DNA of 64,000 nucleotides from Cinnamomum chago (Eukaryota; Streptophyta; Magnoliopsida; Laurales; Lauraceae): the NCBI GenBank assembly GCA_038049695.1, contig CP142452.1, positions 92,883,501-92,947,500 on the forward strand, in the 5' to 3' direction. The notes beneath the pieces are model-generated. The model was not told where the DNA came from. It did no database searches and saw only the letters and a program-made list of their open reading frames with translations. Both the position numbers and the translations under genes were made by a program. Positions within the stretch are counted from its first letter, which is position 1, and each line of letters opens with the position of its first letter. Shown here piece by piece: positions 26,316 through 39,201 of the stretch.

Positions 26316-26319
26316 ACGA

Positions 26320-29300
26320 CGGCGACCATCACGGCATCAATTATGACGAAGGATAATTGGTCTTCACTATGCTTGATGCGGCCACCGGATTCATCTATTT
26401 TTTTATTACATTCACGATCTCGAGTCATTACGTGGTACGGATCCTCAAATCCATTGATCGTGAGCTCTAAGTATAGAGTCGCGACGTAATAATAAACCTG
26501 TGAGACCAAGTCGATCCACAAGGAACAATGTAAATTAAGGTTCATTCTCAACCTGTACCTGTCATACATTAAAAATCTAGATCTAGCATAAAAAACTAGA
26601 AAATTACAACTATCATTCATACTTTCAAAAAAATAAATAAATTACAATCAAATGAAAAGAAAATTTCCTAAATCTAAAAATCATAAACTAAAAACTAAAA
26701 TTACTACAAAAGAACACACAAGTTAGAACATCAAGAATAAAAAATACTAAAATAAAACTAAGAAACTAAAGTAGAAACAAAATAAACCGAAGTTAGAAAG
26801 TTAGTAATGCAATGTTTACCATGAGATGTTGACAAATTATAAGTCTCAAAAGCTAGTGTGCAAGGTTGTTTTTACGCATGACTTATCATAATTTAATGTA
26901 ACCTAAAACTGAGTTTAATGACTGAAATTTAAATTATAATGATGCATGAATAAAAAAAAATGGAAGTGGAAAACGATTTAAAGTAGAGAAGATATGAATG
27001 CGTACACATGACGTAAAAAGCTAAAATTATGCAGAAATCACGTACACAGACGGCCTAACATGCTATATTTAAATCACTGGTTCATAAACCTCCTGAAATA
27101 GTTTTGCTCTGAAATTTTGGGACGTGATAGACCACATATTGAACTTCAATTTCTCAAAATTTCATAAAAAATACAATGATTTGACTAGTCTACTCACTTC
27201 GAACTTTTTGCAAAAAGAAAAAAAAACTATTTATGCAGTTTTCTGTGCTTGTTTATGGACTGTTTTTGCCACATTAATGTTTAGCATAAATCTGATTTTA
27301 AAATTTCACGTGAACGACACTCCTAATGTTATGCAAAATAAAAATAAAAAAAATTGAAAGCATGAGTCTAATGCACTTTCCATCAATTAACAAATATAAA
27401 CAAAATTATGCGACATAAAATTGTAAATGATGCAGGGATTAAAAACGAAGTGCTAAAAATAAGGGTGGTGTGCATAAATCAGATATGGTAAACAAAACTG
27501 AAATATAAAAGTGGTGAGTTGCTTCTTTTAATTCTCCTCAATTGAAGGTCCAAGAAAATTAGAGGTGCAAACCTAGGATCTCATTCTTCAACTCGGGTTG
27601 TCAATCCAAGTTAAGAATAATAAATCCTCTCTTTTTAATAAATAAATTTCAGACTTTGATTTTTAAACTTTCCATAATCAACACTTTTCAATTTCACATT
27701 GTACTCTCTAAAAAAATACCATGTATATGTAGAAAACATGGTATATTGTGAGGATGTTAAGGTGAGTTGTTAGTAATTATTTTAAGCAAATTAAAATTAC
27801 TCAACCAAAAGTAAGAAGTAATCCTATTGCAAAACTAATATAAATATTCACAAGAAATCAATACAAGAATTTGAAAGAAACAATTTTATTAATACTCATC
27901 ATCCATCATATTACTCTCTTTATCATCAATCATGGCCTATCATTACCATCATCATATATGCATGCTGCACAAACCATCATAAAAATCAGTCATTATCTTG
28001 GATGGACCTGATAAATGGCGATCATCCATCCGACCATCGTCCACGTCGACCTTAACTCATTCAAAGCCTCCTTCGTGACCGCGCTATACAAATCTCCACA
28101 TCATTGCCCAAATCCCCAAATCGACTGCAATAGCCATCCTCAAATCCACTATAGTATCCAGACTCCACCATCACCACCACACACGGCCTCCACCATCATC
28201 CCACTACATCACTCATCCTAAATTTGTACAAAGTCTCCACCGTCACCAAACACTCGTCACTAAATCTGTACAAGACTACAAGTCTCTACCATCACTATTC
28301 AAGTCTTCCATCAAATTACCAAGTTCGTCCATCCCACCCGCACCGAGCCTCCATCGTTGTCGCCTAAATTCATCCATCCCGCCCCGGGGAAAGAAAGAGA
28401 GAGACGAAAAGAAAAAGATGGTGCGGATTGAGAGAAGAGAGTAAAAGGATAAAAAGCCTACTCCATCACCATCGTCTTATTCCTTTATTTGGAGTGAAGC
28501 TCTCGATTTGCTAGGTTTCAAAAACCTTTTTTGTTTCACAATCGGACATGGTTCCTCAACAAAATGCAGTTTATGAAGTGCGGGGTACCTTTTATGCGGG
28601 ATAGAAGTTCGATACCCCATAAGAACTCAATTTCTAGGCATCCCAAGGAAATTGCTGAGCGGCCAAAAAAACATTTTTCACATGCTTTTTACCGCATCAA
28701 AATACATGAAAAAACAAAATTTTTCAAAAAAAAATAAATGTAAACTAGTACCTTTTTCGTGTATGGAATGATTCTCACGACTTTCCACGATGTTCTGTAA
28801 AATCCATGTTTGGTTAATTGTGGAAAACCACATGGAGACAGTAGGAATCCCCATTTTCAAATATTATTCGGATCAAGCATTTCCTAGACATCTAAAATCC
28901 GCGCGCGTGTTGAAACCTGATGTTACAGTGAAATCCACACTAGTTTAGGGGTTACCATTTGTTTGCATTTCCTTTTGGTTTTATGGGCTTCACAATCAAT
29001 AACTGAGCGAGCCCGTAATCATGTTTTGAAGGTCCAAAATGGTTAGAAGTCAAATATAATCCATTGATTCCTCCTATAATTTGAGTTACTCATAAAAAAA
29101 GTCTCCAACACCAAATCACTAAATCTAGACTTTTGTGGGGCCCTTTTCCGAAACCCGAACGGCTCAATCTCTTAAAAAGCCCTAAAACAGTTATAGAGTC
29201 AAATTTGGGAACATGATTAATCATAGATCATGATAAAATGGTAAAAGATTTCTAACTATTTATATGCCATGTTGTAAGATTTAGGATTCTTTGACCACCC

Positions 29301-30230
29301 TTTTTTTAATTCTTTTAAAAAATATTTACTGACCTCAAAATCATGATCTAAACTATGCATCAATTACACAAGACCAAACACAACTTAGGGATCAAATTTC
29401 AGTTGTAGATCCTTCGTGATTTTTGAGATATTTATAAAAAAAAGTCCATACTCTAAAATACTATGTTTTTATTCATGTGAGCTCCATTTGCACGATCTAA
29501 ACTGCTCAAATTCTCCGAAGAGTAAAAAATGACTGCATGGCGAAAGCTCAACCCTTGATTTTTCATGGTTTATAAGAAATTTACAAAAATCCTATAATCG
29601 TTGGATCACACAAAATATAGATCGTAGGATTCTCTCTCTTCTCAAACTTAAACTTTATTAAGGTGATTCTTTTTCAATGATGACCTAGTTCCAAAGAAAC
29701 AATGGAATCCTCTCATGGCCTATTTCTTTATTTAGAATTTATGACGAGAATTTATGATTACGAAATTTTTGGAATATGATGTGACCTCTTATCTCTTGAA
29801 ATTTACATCTAACTGATAAAGTATTTAAAGATTTCAGTCAACTGAAATACAGAAACTCCAACATCTTTATATTTTGGCGGATTCTTTTTGATGTGCAGGT
29901 CCCAATGTGCTTTCAGGAACTATACCATGTCTGGAAATTCATGGAAGGAGAATCTTGAAATTCAGAAGTTTCTCCTTCCACGAATTCCTTGAATTGTAAC
30001 CAACGAATGGGCCTTCTAGAAACGAAAGAGGACCCGGACTCGATGGTCCAAAAATTCACAAACAACACCTCAAAGATTTCACTTGGTACCTGGATAAACG
30101 GCGGATCGTACATTGACAAAGCATGCCCCACTTTGATCTCCTCGAGACAAGCGCACGATGTGATGAAACGCGACCTTGCGCCCGTACACAGAAAAATCAT
30201 TTCTACCCCGTACAAAATTCACCGCGGGCA
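26320..30230. other. Intergenic region upstream of the DDR4-like gene
   Basis: No conserved protein on either strand. 26600-27500 is A-rich. 27900-28400 is rich in CATCAT/CCACCA-type low-complexity sequence that opens a short frame without known motifs. 28400-29850 shows no recognisable element. Confidence 0.45.
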
Positions 30231-30380
30231 AAAGTGAAAATTTCAGGCGGGAGAGCGAGAGAGCCTTTCAGTATTCATATCAGACCTCTCTACGATTAGA
30301 CTCACTCGCATGACATCTCCTTCCCTCCTCTGAAACCTTCTGCTTTTCCTCGCCGAGATTTTTCACCTTTTCATCTCCAC

Positions 30381-30882
30381 ATGTCCGCAAATCAGAAGAG
30401 CGGGAGAGCAAGGCCGAAACCTCCCACGATCGTTGAAGGAAAAGCGGAATCCGTAATGGTAGATCTGATCGAAGAAGATGTATCGACAGTTCCGATTTCC
30501 TCTTCCGAATCGCAGCTTGCTCTGTCTCGCCTTCGAGAGCGATGGGAGTTAGCTTCTGTTCTAAATTTTTTGCATGTTGAGATCACTTACCCTTTCCTTC
30601 ATATGGATTTTACTACGATTTTCTCTTTTCTTAGATCGTTTGATCATTCCTTTCCTCAGGTTTTTCAGCCGATAATACAGAGCGGATTGGGGATTTCAGC
30701 GGAGGAGATTGAAATGGCTCTCATTACGCCAAATGATGCCTTGGCTCAGTTGCACATTGCCCTCCTGAAGGTGTGTTCTATCTGTGCATCCTTTTCTCTC
30801 CTTTAACATGTTTTTTGTACTTTGGAATCTGTTCTCCGATTGAAATGCTGTTATGGCCTGACTCTGTTGTTTCTGCTGATTT

Positions 30883-30969
<87 letters not shown>

Positions 30970-33900
30970 GTTTATCTATAGATTTATTGACGTTGCAAAC
31001 AGAGGCGGATGGGTGGGTTTTTGTTCCAGAAGGACACCCAAACTCACAGTGGATTTTGGAGATTTACGTGGTGGGTTTGGTTTGATTTTGGGGTTAGTCC
31101 GTTTTTGCATGATCATCTGCTATATATGGATCAGGGAGAAGTAGTGATGGTATGGAGATTTTTGGCTGGGTCAGGTTATTTTCTTTTTGATTGGTTTAGG
31201 GTTGAGTTTAGATTTATGGATGGGTGTAAGTTCTACACATGATGTTCTTTTGGAAGCAATGGTCGACATGATGCCTGAGTGAAGAGTTTAGATGGTAATG
31301 CTGGTACCTGTGGGAAACATGTGGTAATCAGGTGGAAAGAGTTGGAGGAAGATTGTGATGGCCTTTGGTGGTCTGCAAATCTCTCATGAGTAGGAAAAAG
31401 AAGAATGAGTTTGCATAGTAGGTTGTTTCAGCCTGTGAGTGTTGGCACCATGCATGCCCATGAATTGATCCCTGGGTCTGCAAGTTTAAAGTATCACTAG
31501 TAACCAGTAGCCCAACATAGGGAAAAACTATTTGTTAGTTCTCCTATGTCAACTTTGTAAATGTTGTTGAAGCTGCTTTCATTTTTTTCCGCGTTGTGTT
31601 GATTATACTCTGAAGTTGTACCACTTTATGCCAGGGGATACCGCCTGTAAGCAAAAACTTGAAAAGCTCTGATGCATGGGTGACGATACTCTGTAAAAAG
31701 CTTGATATGTGGTGGCCCTGGGTATGCCATCCTGATATTTCTCAAGCTTATGGTGAAAAATATGCTTGCTTGCTCATTAAACATTTTTAACCACAGGTGG
31801 CTGAAGGTAAGGTTCCACTTGTTACAGATCGTGGGTAAGCACAATCCTTCTCCGTGATCAAAATGTATTTGGTGATATATTTTTTTCTCCTACGCAATTC
31901 TAGACTGCATCTGTAGGTTATAATAGCTTTCAATTATCTTTGCTTGTGCAGCGCTGAGATATCAAGATACAAAGAACTTGATCCAACAGTTCGATTACTG
32001 ATCCTCAAAGCACTTTGTGAAATTCGTGCTGAGGTTAATAAACTCTTCCTGAATTGTTTGTTAAAATCTTCCTGAATTGTTTGTTGTGTAATAGCAATGG
32101 GTGATTAACCTGCCTTCACCTTTATTGACTTAATTATTTTGCATTGCTTCAGTATCTTTGTTTATGTTAAATGCTTTCTTGCCTTTCTGCTTTTTATCAA
32201 CTATTCACACTGGATGAAGTGGATAATTCTGCCATTTTTTCCTCCCTGTTCATCTATTATTTCGTTTAACCTTGAGACAAGTTTTTCATTTCCCAGCAAG
32301 ATGATACATTGAGGTATATTGATGAGACACTGAAACAAGGGGCCGAACTTTCTACCTTCCGCAAAGACAGAATAGGCAGGGGGGGAAATGGAGCTTCCTA
32401 CTGGTACTTTCTCATTTGTGAATCTATAGTTTGTAGGGCAATGAGTTGAGCTAAGCTAAGTGCTGTAGCTCGACTCAGACATGTCAAGCTCAAGTTCAGC
32501 TCAAGCTTGTTTTGAGCTTTAAAATTCGAGCAAGCTCGACTGAAAAGCATTTAGTTGAGCTAGGCTTGACTAAACAATATAGGAGCAGAGCTTAAATTAG
32601 TTAAGCTCTTCTCATTTTAGAAATGTAATATCATTGAAACATAGATTGAGCTCAAACTATTTTGAGCCTGAGCTTGAGCCTGAAGCCGAACTTGTGTTCA
32701 TGGTTAAGTAAACTTGCTCAATTTCACTTTAAACCGTTGTGATATCAATTGGTATGTGAATGGACAAAATGCCGAATTTCTTACTAATAAGATCTAATAT
32801 CAAGCTCTAACAATCTCAATTCATATATAAATTGATAAAAGAACATCAATCTCCAAATTAACTAGATTTATCTTACACACACACACACCAGTTTGATCTA
32901 CCGAGTGATGTCATTGGGGCCCACCTTTGACTTTTGAGCCCCCTTGTGATATGTTCCCCTTCCCCTTTTTGATGAGAGACCTTTCCATGTATGGTTGGGG
33001 TGCCCCACTTTGCGCCTCGTCTAGATGGGACCCCCCTTGAATTTGAGATTAAAGGGTTTCTAACTGTTGATTCTTTTGTGCCCCATCTATTGACCATAGC
33101 AGATCTATTTTGGATCTGAATATCCACACTTGCCCTATATAAAATGGCACCAATTTGTGGTATTTGTCATGACATTCGGTCATCCTTGGATCTCTCTCTC
33201 TGAGCGCATGCGTTATTTGTCATGACATTCAATTCTCATAGTAGTTTTATCTCTGTGTATCTCCAATGAAGTCACAATTTATATATTTTTAGTATGATTT
33301 TTTTTTAAATCCTTGGATTCTAAAGCCCCATGCCGTCTCTCAAATTATGCATTCATACCATCTCTTGATTCATCCACTAGCACTTCATCATCAGCAAGCA
33401 CATCATCAATGCACCTCCTCTTGAATATGAGCAGTTAACTGGTCCATAATAGTGTAAAAAAGATAAGGTAATTAGTGTCCTAAGCTGCCAATCCTAACGC
33501 CACTTCCTGTTCTTGAAAGGTATGATGGAGATTCAGTCATTGGTCACAGGTTATATAAGGAAACAAATAAGATTGAGCACAAGCAGAGGTTAAAGGGCGA
33601 CAGTCGCTTAACCCAGCCGACAATTAACTTGCAGTGGGAGACGCTTGCAACTAACCTTGATGAATTTATGGAAATATCGGTATGGTCATCATCTGTGTTT
33701 TTATGTATGTTATTTATCCTTCATTAACTCTCTCTTTTTTTTTTCCGCCTTCTTCTGACAATGGCAGGATAGACTTTCTTCTAGCAAAATTTCAGTTGAA
33801 TCTGCAGTAGGGGAGATAATTAACAATGAGATCATTCCTATTCTTGAGAAACTTCAAAAGGTTAATTTTCTGCATGTTCATTCTTTAGTCTCTGTGGAAC

Positions 33901-36431
33901 CCTGGACAATTCTGTTCAGAATATTGAGTTGTGATTGAGTTCTTTTCGCTCTGGCCTGAGTTGGTTAGTACTTAATATTGTTGAAGTATTTATATGCTGG
34001 TAACTGTTCATGCTTTCTACTCTTACTGTTCATTTTTATATACTCATTTTTCAAAAAAATTCCCAGAAGAAAGAGAGGGCACTAAAACGACAACAGAGGC
34101 AAGCAATGCTGCTGGAAGGTTTTCGTAATGCTGTACAAATTGAGAATGGTCGATCTCGTCGTGACCGCAAACCTGTCAATTATACATTTGGTATGTGCCA
34201 TTTGTTCATTTACTTGATTCGATACCCGTTATGGGATGCAATTAACTATTTGCTGAATAACATGTAATTTTTGGTCCCTTTCTGTACTATTGATATGTTG
34301 TTTACAATGAATTCATGATGATATTGTTGCTTCCATAACGTGTTTAAATATAATAGATTCTGATTGGGTGGCATTGGACAGAAAATGTTTTAGGGAGGAA
34401 ACTGCTTTATGTAATAAGGTGGTGCCTTTGCTTGCAGCTGCACTACCCTTTACATGGTGCATGATGCATCTATCGTTTGTGTGTACATGTGGATCATTTG
34501 GTCATATAAGTAATGCAAATTTCAAACGGCAAAAATGATTCCCATTCTCTTAAACTGAATAACAATGTATCTTTCATTAAATTATCACCCATTGTTGTTT
34601 CCTATCTCATGCTTGGGCCATTTTGTCCCTATCCATGGTTGTCACTTGTCATCATTGGTCAATTTTTTTAAATAATTTTCTTTGCCTTCTCTCCTTTTAG
34701 AAGGAAAATGACTTGTTTAATTGAACTTTCTATTTTTACAGATGAATATGACCGCTCTATTGATGAGGCTATACAAATGGCAAAGTAAGTTTGGCAATGA
34801 CTTTTCTTGCCTGCCTTTCTTTTACATTTTTTGCATACAATCTCTGTGGTTAAAGTTTTGAGCAGTTTACTATCCTTATAAGTATATAGACATCCGAAGT
34901 TCTTAAAGAAATTCAAGATTCTTTTAGAAGGTTGATTGAAAAGGTCAAAACTTCCCTAGTTCACTAGATATGGTGATGTTCTCAATTCAACATTCTTTTA
35001 GAAGATTGATTGAAAAATATCAAAACAGCCTAGTTCACTAAATATGCTGACCTTCTCATGATTTTATGAAAAATTGTGAATGAATGTTTTCCTTTTCTCT
35101 ATATATACTAGAGGTCCTGATTTTTTGTAGGGTTGTGTTATTTACGTCAGGCTTACTGCTCTTAAGAGTTGGGACTATAGTGTGACACTGGAATATGAAA
35201 CCTGTGTAAAGTCTTTGATGGGAGAACCTGGAAAGGTGCACTAGACTTGATCATTTGGAAATATGGAAGGCCATTTTTTCAGGGAGTTCCAAATTCCTTT
35301 TAATTGCAAAATGAGATGCCTTTCTTTCTCTGAGTATGATTTAAGCGCTACATAAATGTGCTATCAAATTTCTAAGTTGTCGATATCATGATAAAGAGAA
35401 ACCATCCAGCACTTTGTGCAATGTTACAGACCTCCCATATGGAGGGCAGGGTACATGTCTAGACCTCTGTAGGTCTTGCTCGCAATCTGTACAGGCAATC
35501 CCCATTGCCAGTTTTAACACACACCCTTACAGGAGCAAGTGGACCTTACCTTGAAATCTTAAGAACGTAGAGTGATGGATGCTCACACCAGGTCTTCATC
35601 TCCTTTCAAAAACGTGTATAATTTTTAATTTTTCATTTTTATGAAAAACATGAAATCTTAAATCAACTAAATGCCAAGATTCTTTCTCCAGAACCAACAA
35701 AATATTTTCTTGTTACTCCTTTTTTTTCCCCTGTGGATCATTAAACATACCCTGATAGTTGCAGAAGACAATCTAGTGCAGTTTGAGATGTGATTCCACT
35801 TTCTTTATAATCTTATCTGACAAAGCTTTCAACAAATAATAACTGGCTTGGGTGCAAACCTTGTACTAGGAAAGCAAAGACAAGTGATGATGAAATAGAT
35901 GAAGGTGGCCAAGGGGAGCATGCTTCTGGTAAGGATGGCATTTCATCTAATGGGACTTTGCCTAATGTTGACAACAGTAGCAACCACAGAGGAGGTGCCA
36001 GTGATGACAGTGATGGTGATTATGATGATAAAAATGATGTTGACAATGTTGGTGATGAAGATACTGAATTGGGCACTTCTGACAATGATAATGATGATCA
36101 AGGTGATCAGAAGCGGTCAAAACATACTCACGAGCAAAAAGACCTGCAACTCATAGAGGTTCTTGGGTTGCGCCGTAGCAAGAGAACAGCAGCAAGCAGT
36201 GACCACCAGAAGTATGATGCACCCAATGTGGAGACTAAAATTTGTGCTGATACAAGGAAAGGACCCATGCCAAGAGAAGGTCTAAATATGAACTATGACA
36301 TCATTGTTTCTGACTCTGAGGATGACAAGTTGTCAGAATCTAAGAATGCTGATTCCTTGAATGATGTCAATGAGAAGGTCTTGGGTACGGAAAAGGCGTC
36401 AATTGTTGCTGCTAAATGGATCACAAACTGA
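30381..36431 (+). CDS. DDR4: DDT/WHIM-domain chromatin remodelling cofactor (DDR4-like), complete
   Basis: Nuclear protein of the plant DDT-related class, whose members bind ISWI remodellers (CHR11/CHR17) through the DDT region. Exons: 30381..30575, 30660..30770, 31635..31721, 31797..31834, 31952..32033, 32297..32403, 33520..33679, 33768..33860, 34067..34190, 34742..34784 and 35870..36431. The total is 1602 bases, 533 residues. Phases close and every junction is GT/AG. A DDT-like segment runs from about residue 49 (RLRERWELASVLNFL) to 103 (AQLHIALLKG). A WHIM1-like motif LDPTVRLLILKALCEIRAE lies near 153-171, and a WSD-like motif GNGASYWYDGD near 201-211. A basic helix KKKERALKRQQRQ (about 291) may serve nuclear entry. 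The tail (from about 350) is Asp/Asn-rich and acidic, then has LRRSKR and SDSEDD. The start is the first ATG after a G/C-rich leader. The orthologue name rests on remembered family resemblance and is less sure than the domain call. Confidence 0.85.
30886..30965 (+). repeat. (GA)40 microsatellite in DDR4 intron 2
   Basis: About 80 bases of uninterrupted GA on the transcribed sense strand, 115 bases after exon 2. GAGA tracts near promoters can bind BPC proteins; a role here is speculation. Confidence 0.95.
32437..32710. repeat. GAGCTCAAGC-rich dispersed repeat
   Basis: Repeated GAGCT(C/T)-AGC(T) words with an inverted arrangement (AGCTCGAC, GAGCTTG, CAAGCTC), typical of small plant hAT-like elements. 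It lies in DDR4 intron 6. Ends could not be fixed. Confidence 0.4.
33310..33480 (-). mobile_element. RTE-type LINE fragment, reverse transcriptase catalytic region
   Basis: The minus strand reads IDDVLADDEVLVDESRDGMN, followed by RRHGALESKD. It resembles the (F/Y)ADD catalytic stretch and ALESKG segment of plant RTE reverse transcriptase. It is short and broken, in DDR4 intron 6. Confidence 0.6.
34918..35060. repeat. Tandem duplication, period 74
   Basis: Two adjacent units begin ATTCTTTTAGAAG-TTGATTG (34918 and 34992) and share CCTAGTTCACTA-ATATG. They are diverged by several substitutions and lie in DDR4 intron 10. Confidence 0.7.
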
Positions 36432-36439
36432 TGTAGAAG

Positions 36440-38430
36440 AATGGGAAGATGCAGTGTCCTTTTGACTTGACAACCGTAGATGACTAATTGTTGTGTGGCC
36501 TCACTCCCTTGGGTTTTTTTTTTTTGTTTGGTTGTAAAAGAAAAAATGGCAAAAGCATGACTGTCTTGAGGCAAGCATGTAGGCTTCATAGTCTCTTGTG
36601 ATAGTCCCCCATTCCAATTTTGTTTTGGCATTGAAATTCAAGACGTATTGCAGAATGAACGTTTCTGCAATGCATGTTTTTATTGCTCCAGGTGGCTAAA
36701 AATAGTAAAATTGATGGTTTTCCTTTTTGTTTCTTGGTTCAATGCCTAATTGGTTTCCTCATGCAAAAGACCTGGAGAAGTTGTAGACCAAACTTCTTGT
36801 TCAGTACTTGTATTCTAATTTCTAATTTTATTTGTGGAATGAATGAATATCTGTTGATCCTTTCTGTCTGAGTGATGGGGTCCATTTTCAAGATTTTTTT
36901 GACAAGCTGAGAAAGTTTTGGCCATGAAATCCTCTTAAATGGACTACATTTCAGGAATGCCCTCGAAACCGGCAGGGGCATGAGCTTGGAGATTGCCTTC
37001 AATTAACACGGGTTACAAAGATCAACAAGAATTCTCACAACTCATGCACGCAAATAGCTCAAAGCCGCATGTGTGTGTGACTTTAACTACATTTATGCAA
37101 AAAAGGGTCACATAAATGTATTCATTTTTCACGCTCTGTTCCTATACTTTGGCGGCATCAGTTTCGTAATAAAAAATAAAAAAAAGGGAATCATATTTTC
37201 TGCAATGCGGAAGAAAACCATTTCATATGGTGAGAGTTGAAATCTTTTTTCTTTTTTTTAGATGGAGAAAAACATAATAAGTGAAAGTACTGTCACATTG
37301 ATGGAGTAGTTTATACCTCTTTTGACATTCAAATAAGACACTGATGGTTAGGGTTTGGAATCCAATTTAGATTCGGATTGATAAATGTGTTTGGTTTTGA
37401 GTTTATATAGATTCCGATCGGTGGATCTTATATATTAGTCCTTGATATTGTAAATTGTACCAAAAATTAAATTTTTTGACATTATTTTACATGATATTGG
37501 AGGTAGACTTGATTTACTGTTATAAGTTGAATGATATGTTTAGTTTAAAAAAAATATAAAAAAATAAAGATAAATTAGAATAAAATTTTAAATTAGATTT
37601 CAGTCTTTTAGGTAGACCCGATTTCAAAACCGGATTTGAACCAACAAAATAAGTTCCTATTTCAAATCAGACCCGAAACTATTATTTAGAAATGGGTCTG
37701 AGTCGGAGAAAGTTATGGTCCTGACACAACCATTTCCTTTGGAGCCCTAGCAAAAACTGCATATGCTAGCATCCAAAGAATTTGGAATGCAAATTAGGCT
37801 TTTGATATCCATTAATTGAAGCCTTCGATATCAGTCTTCCCTTCTGCTTGCGAAAATGTGGGTAGCCTAGTTAGCCTGGTGGAGGGGACTTGATGATAGG
37901 TAATTCATTTTCTAAATACAAGATACACCTTTGCCCGAGTGTCCAAAGTCTTTTGACTCCCAATAAAATGGATAGACGACTTATTTTGGTACTAAGAAAA
38001 AATTGGATATGGATCCCAATCCAAACATCTAGATCCCATCCATATCTTTATACGTTTCGACTTAAATATCACAATCCAAAACGACTACATTCATATATTA
38101 AAAATATATAGCTTTTAAAGGCCTAAATAGGTTGAGTTACATTCATATTTAAGAGCCTACTCAGTTATTAATTGCATGTCATTTGATAGTTCGAAACTGA
38201 TACATAGGGATAGACCTGTGTCCACATCCACAATGGTTCCGGCCCAGATCAGCCCCGTTTGCATCCCTATTTCGCATACAAGCCCAACCCAACTCTATTA
38301 TCATCCATCCGGCTGACTATGATCCATCCCACTCAGTGCGTTTGATCATGTCACATGCTGATCTAAGTGAAGCCGATATTTTGGACGGCCCAGATTGGAT
38401 GTTGGCCGAAAATGAGAGAAAAAAAAAAAA
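36440..38430. other. Intergenic between the DDR4-like gene and RTEL1
   Basis: Contains the DDR4 3' UTR (first few hundred bases; a small hairpin TTGCAGAA..TTTCTGCAA near 36649) and A/T-rich DNA. No second gene is seen. Confidence 0.45.
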
Positions 38431-38435
38431 AAAAG

Positions 38436-38940
38436 AGCTGCTACCTGCACACTGCATTTTGCTCTCTACACACAGCATTTTAAAATAAAAAAAACAAAAA
38501 CAAAAAATTCATAAACTACCCGTTGTCTACATTCGTTCGGCGACACGGGGCCGAAGGAATTGGATTCGCCGATTTCAATGGCAATTTTTTTTTTTTTTTT
38601 TACATCAAAAGCATTTGATTCTTCTCCATTTGCTTGTCCACCGTGAGAGGGAGAGAGGAAGGGGAGAGGGTGACCGGTCGGCGATGAGCGGGGAGAGGGA
38701 AATAGAGAGGAAGAGGGAGAAGGAGAGTGGGCGGGCGGCGACGAGCAGGGAGAGAGAAAGAGAGGGAGAAGGAGAGGAAGATGATGAGGAAGAGGGAGAG
38801 GAGAGGAAGGGGAGAGGGTGGGCGGTGGACAACGAGGATAAGGGAGAGAGAAGGAAGGAGATGGCGAGGGTAGTTTAGGAATTTTTTTTAAATTTTAAAT
38901 GTAGTGTGTAGAGAGTCATTTGTAGTATGTAGGTAGTCAA
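38436..38940. mobile_element. Purine-rich inverted-repeat element in the RTEL1 promoter
   Basis: Ends of about 48 bases are imperfect inverted repeats (CTACCTGCACACTGCA..CTCTCTACACAC.. against CTACCTACATACTACA..CTCTCTACACAC..). Inside, 38645-38875 is almost purely purine on the plus strand. It has three loose units built around GGTCGGCGATGAG, GGGCGGCGACGAG and GGTGGACAACGAG. An open frame of Arg/Glu repeats across it is a composition artefact. Confidence 0.55.
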
Positions 38941-39030
38941 TCTAAAAAAAAAACACCTCCCCTTCAAGCCCTTGTGCACGTGCGAAATTGCACGCGTGTT
39001 CCAGTTCATTTACAATAAACACCCTCCAGT

Positions 39031-39039
39031 GGCGGGAAC
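39031..39039 (+). promoter_or_regulatory. E2F-like site upstream of RTEL1
   Basis: GGCGGGAAC is one base from the plant E2F motif GGCGGGAAA and lies about 165 bases before the ATG, just outside the inverted-repeat element. Confidence 0.35.
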
Positions 39040-39201
39040 GGTCACCTTAGTAAAAGGGTTTCTTCTTCGACACACTCTTCCTCTCTCGTTCCATTCTCTG
39101 TCGCGTGCTCTTGCAAACCTAATCATATCCTTCGGAGAAGGAAACCGAAGAATCGATTAAGCACTTAAAGTTTATTTTTCTTCTCTCGTTGTTGAGAGAA
39201 A

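Noticed and set aside
28015-28221. His/Pro/Ser-rich open frame
   Set aside because: CATCAT/CCACCA low complexity, no start context or homology that I can recognise.
30773-31144. Open frame with a long Arg-Glu repeat
   Set aside because: Read-through of the (GA)n microsatellite in DDR4 intron 2.
38605-38878. Open frames of Ser/Leu repeats (minus) and Arg/Glu repeats (plus)
   Set aside because: Produced by the purine-rich tract inside an inverted-repeat element; no domain, no splice context.
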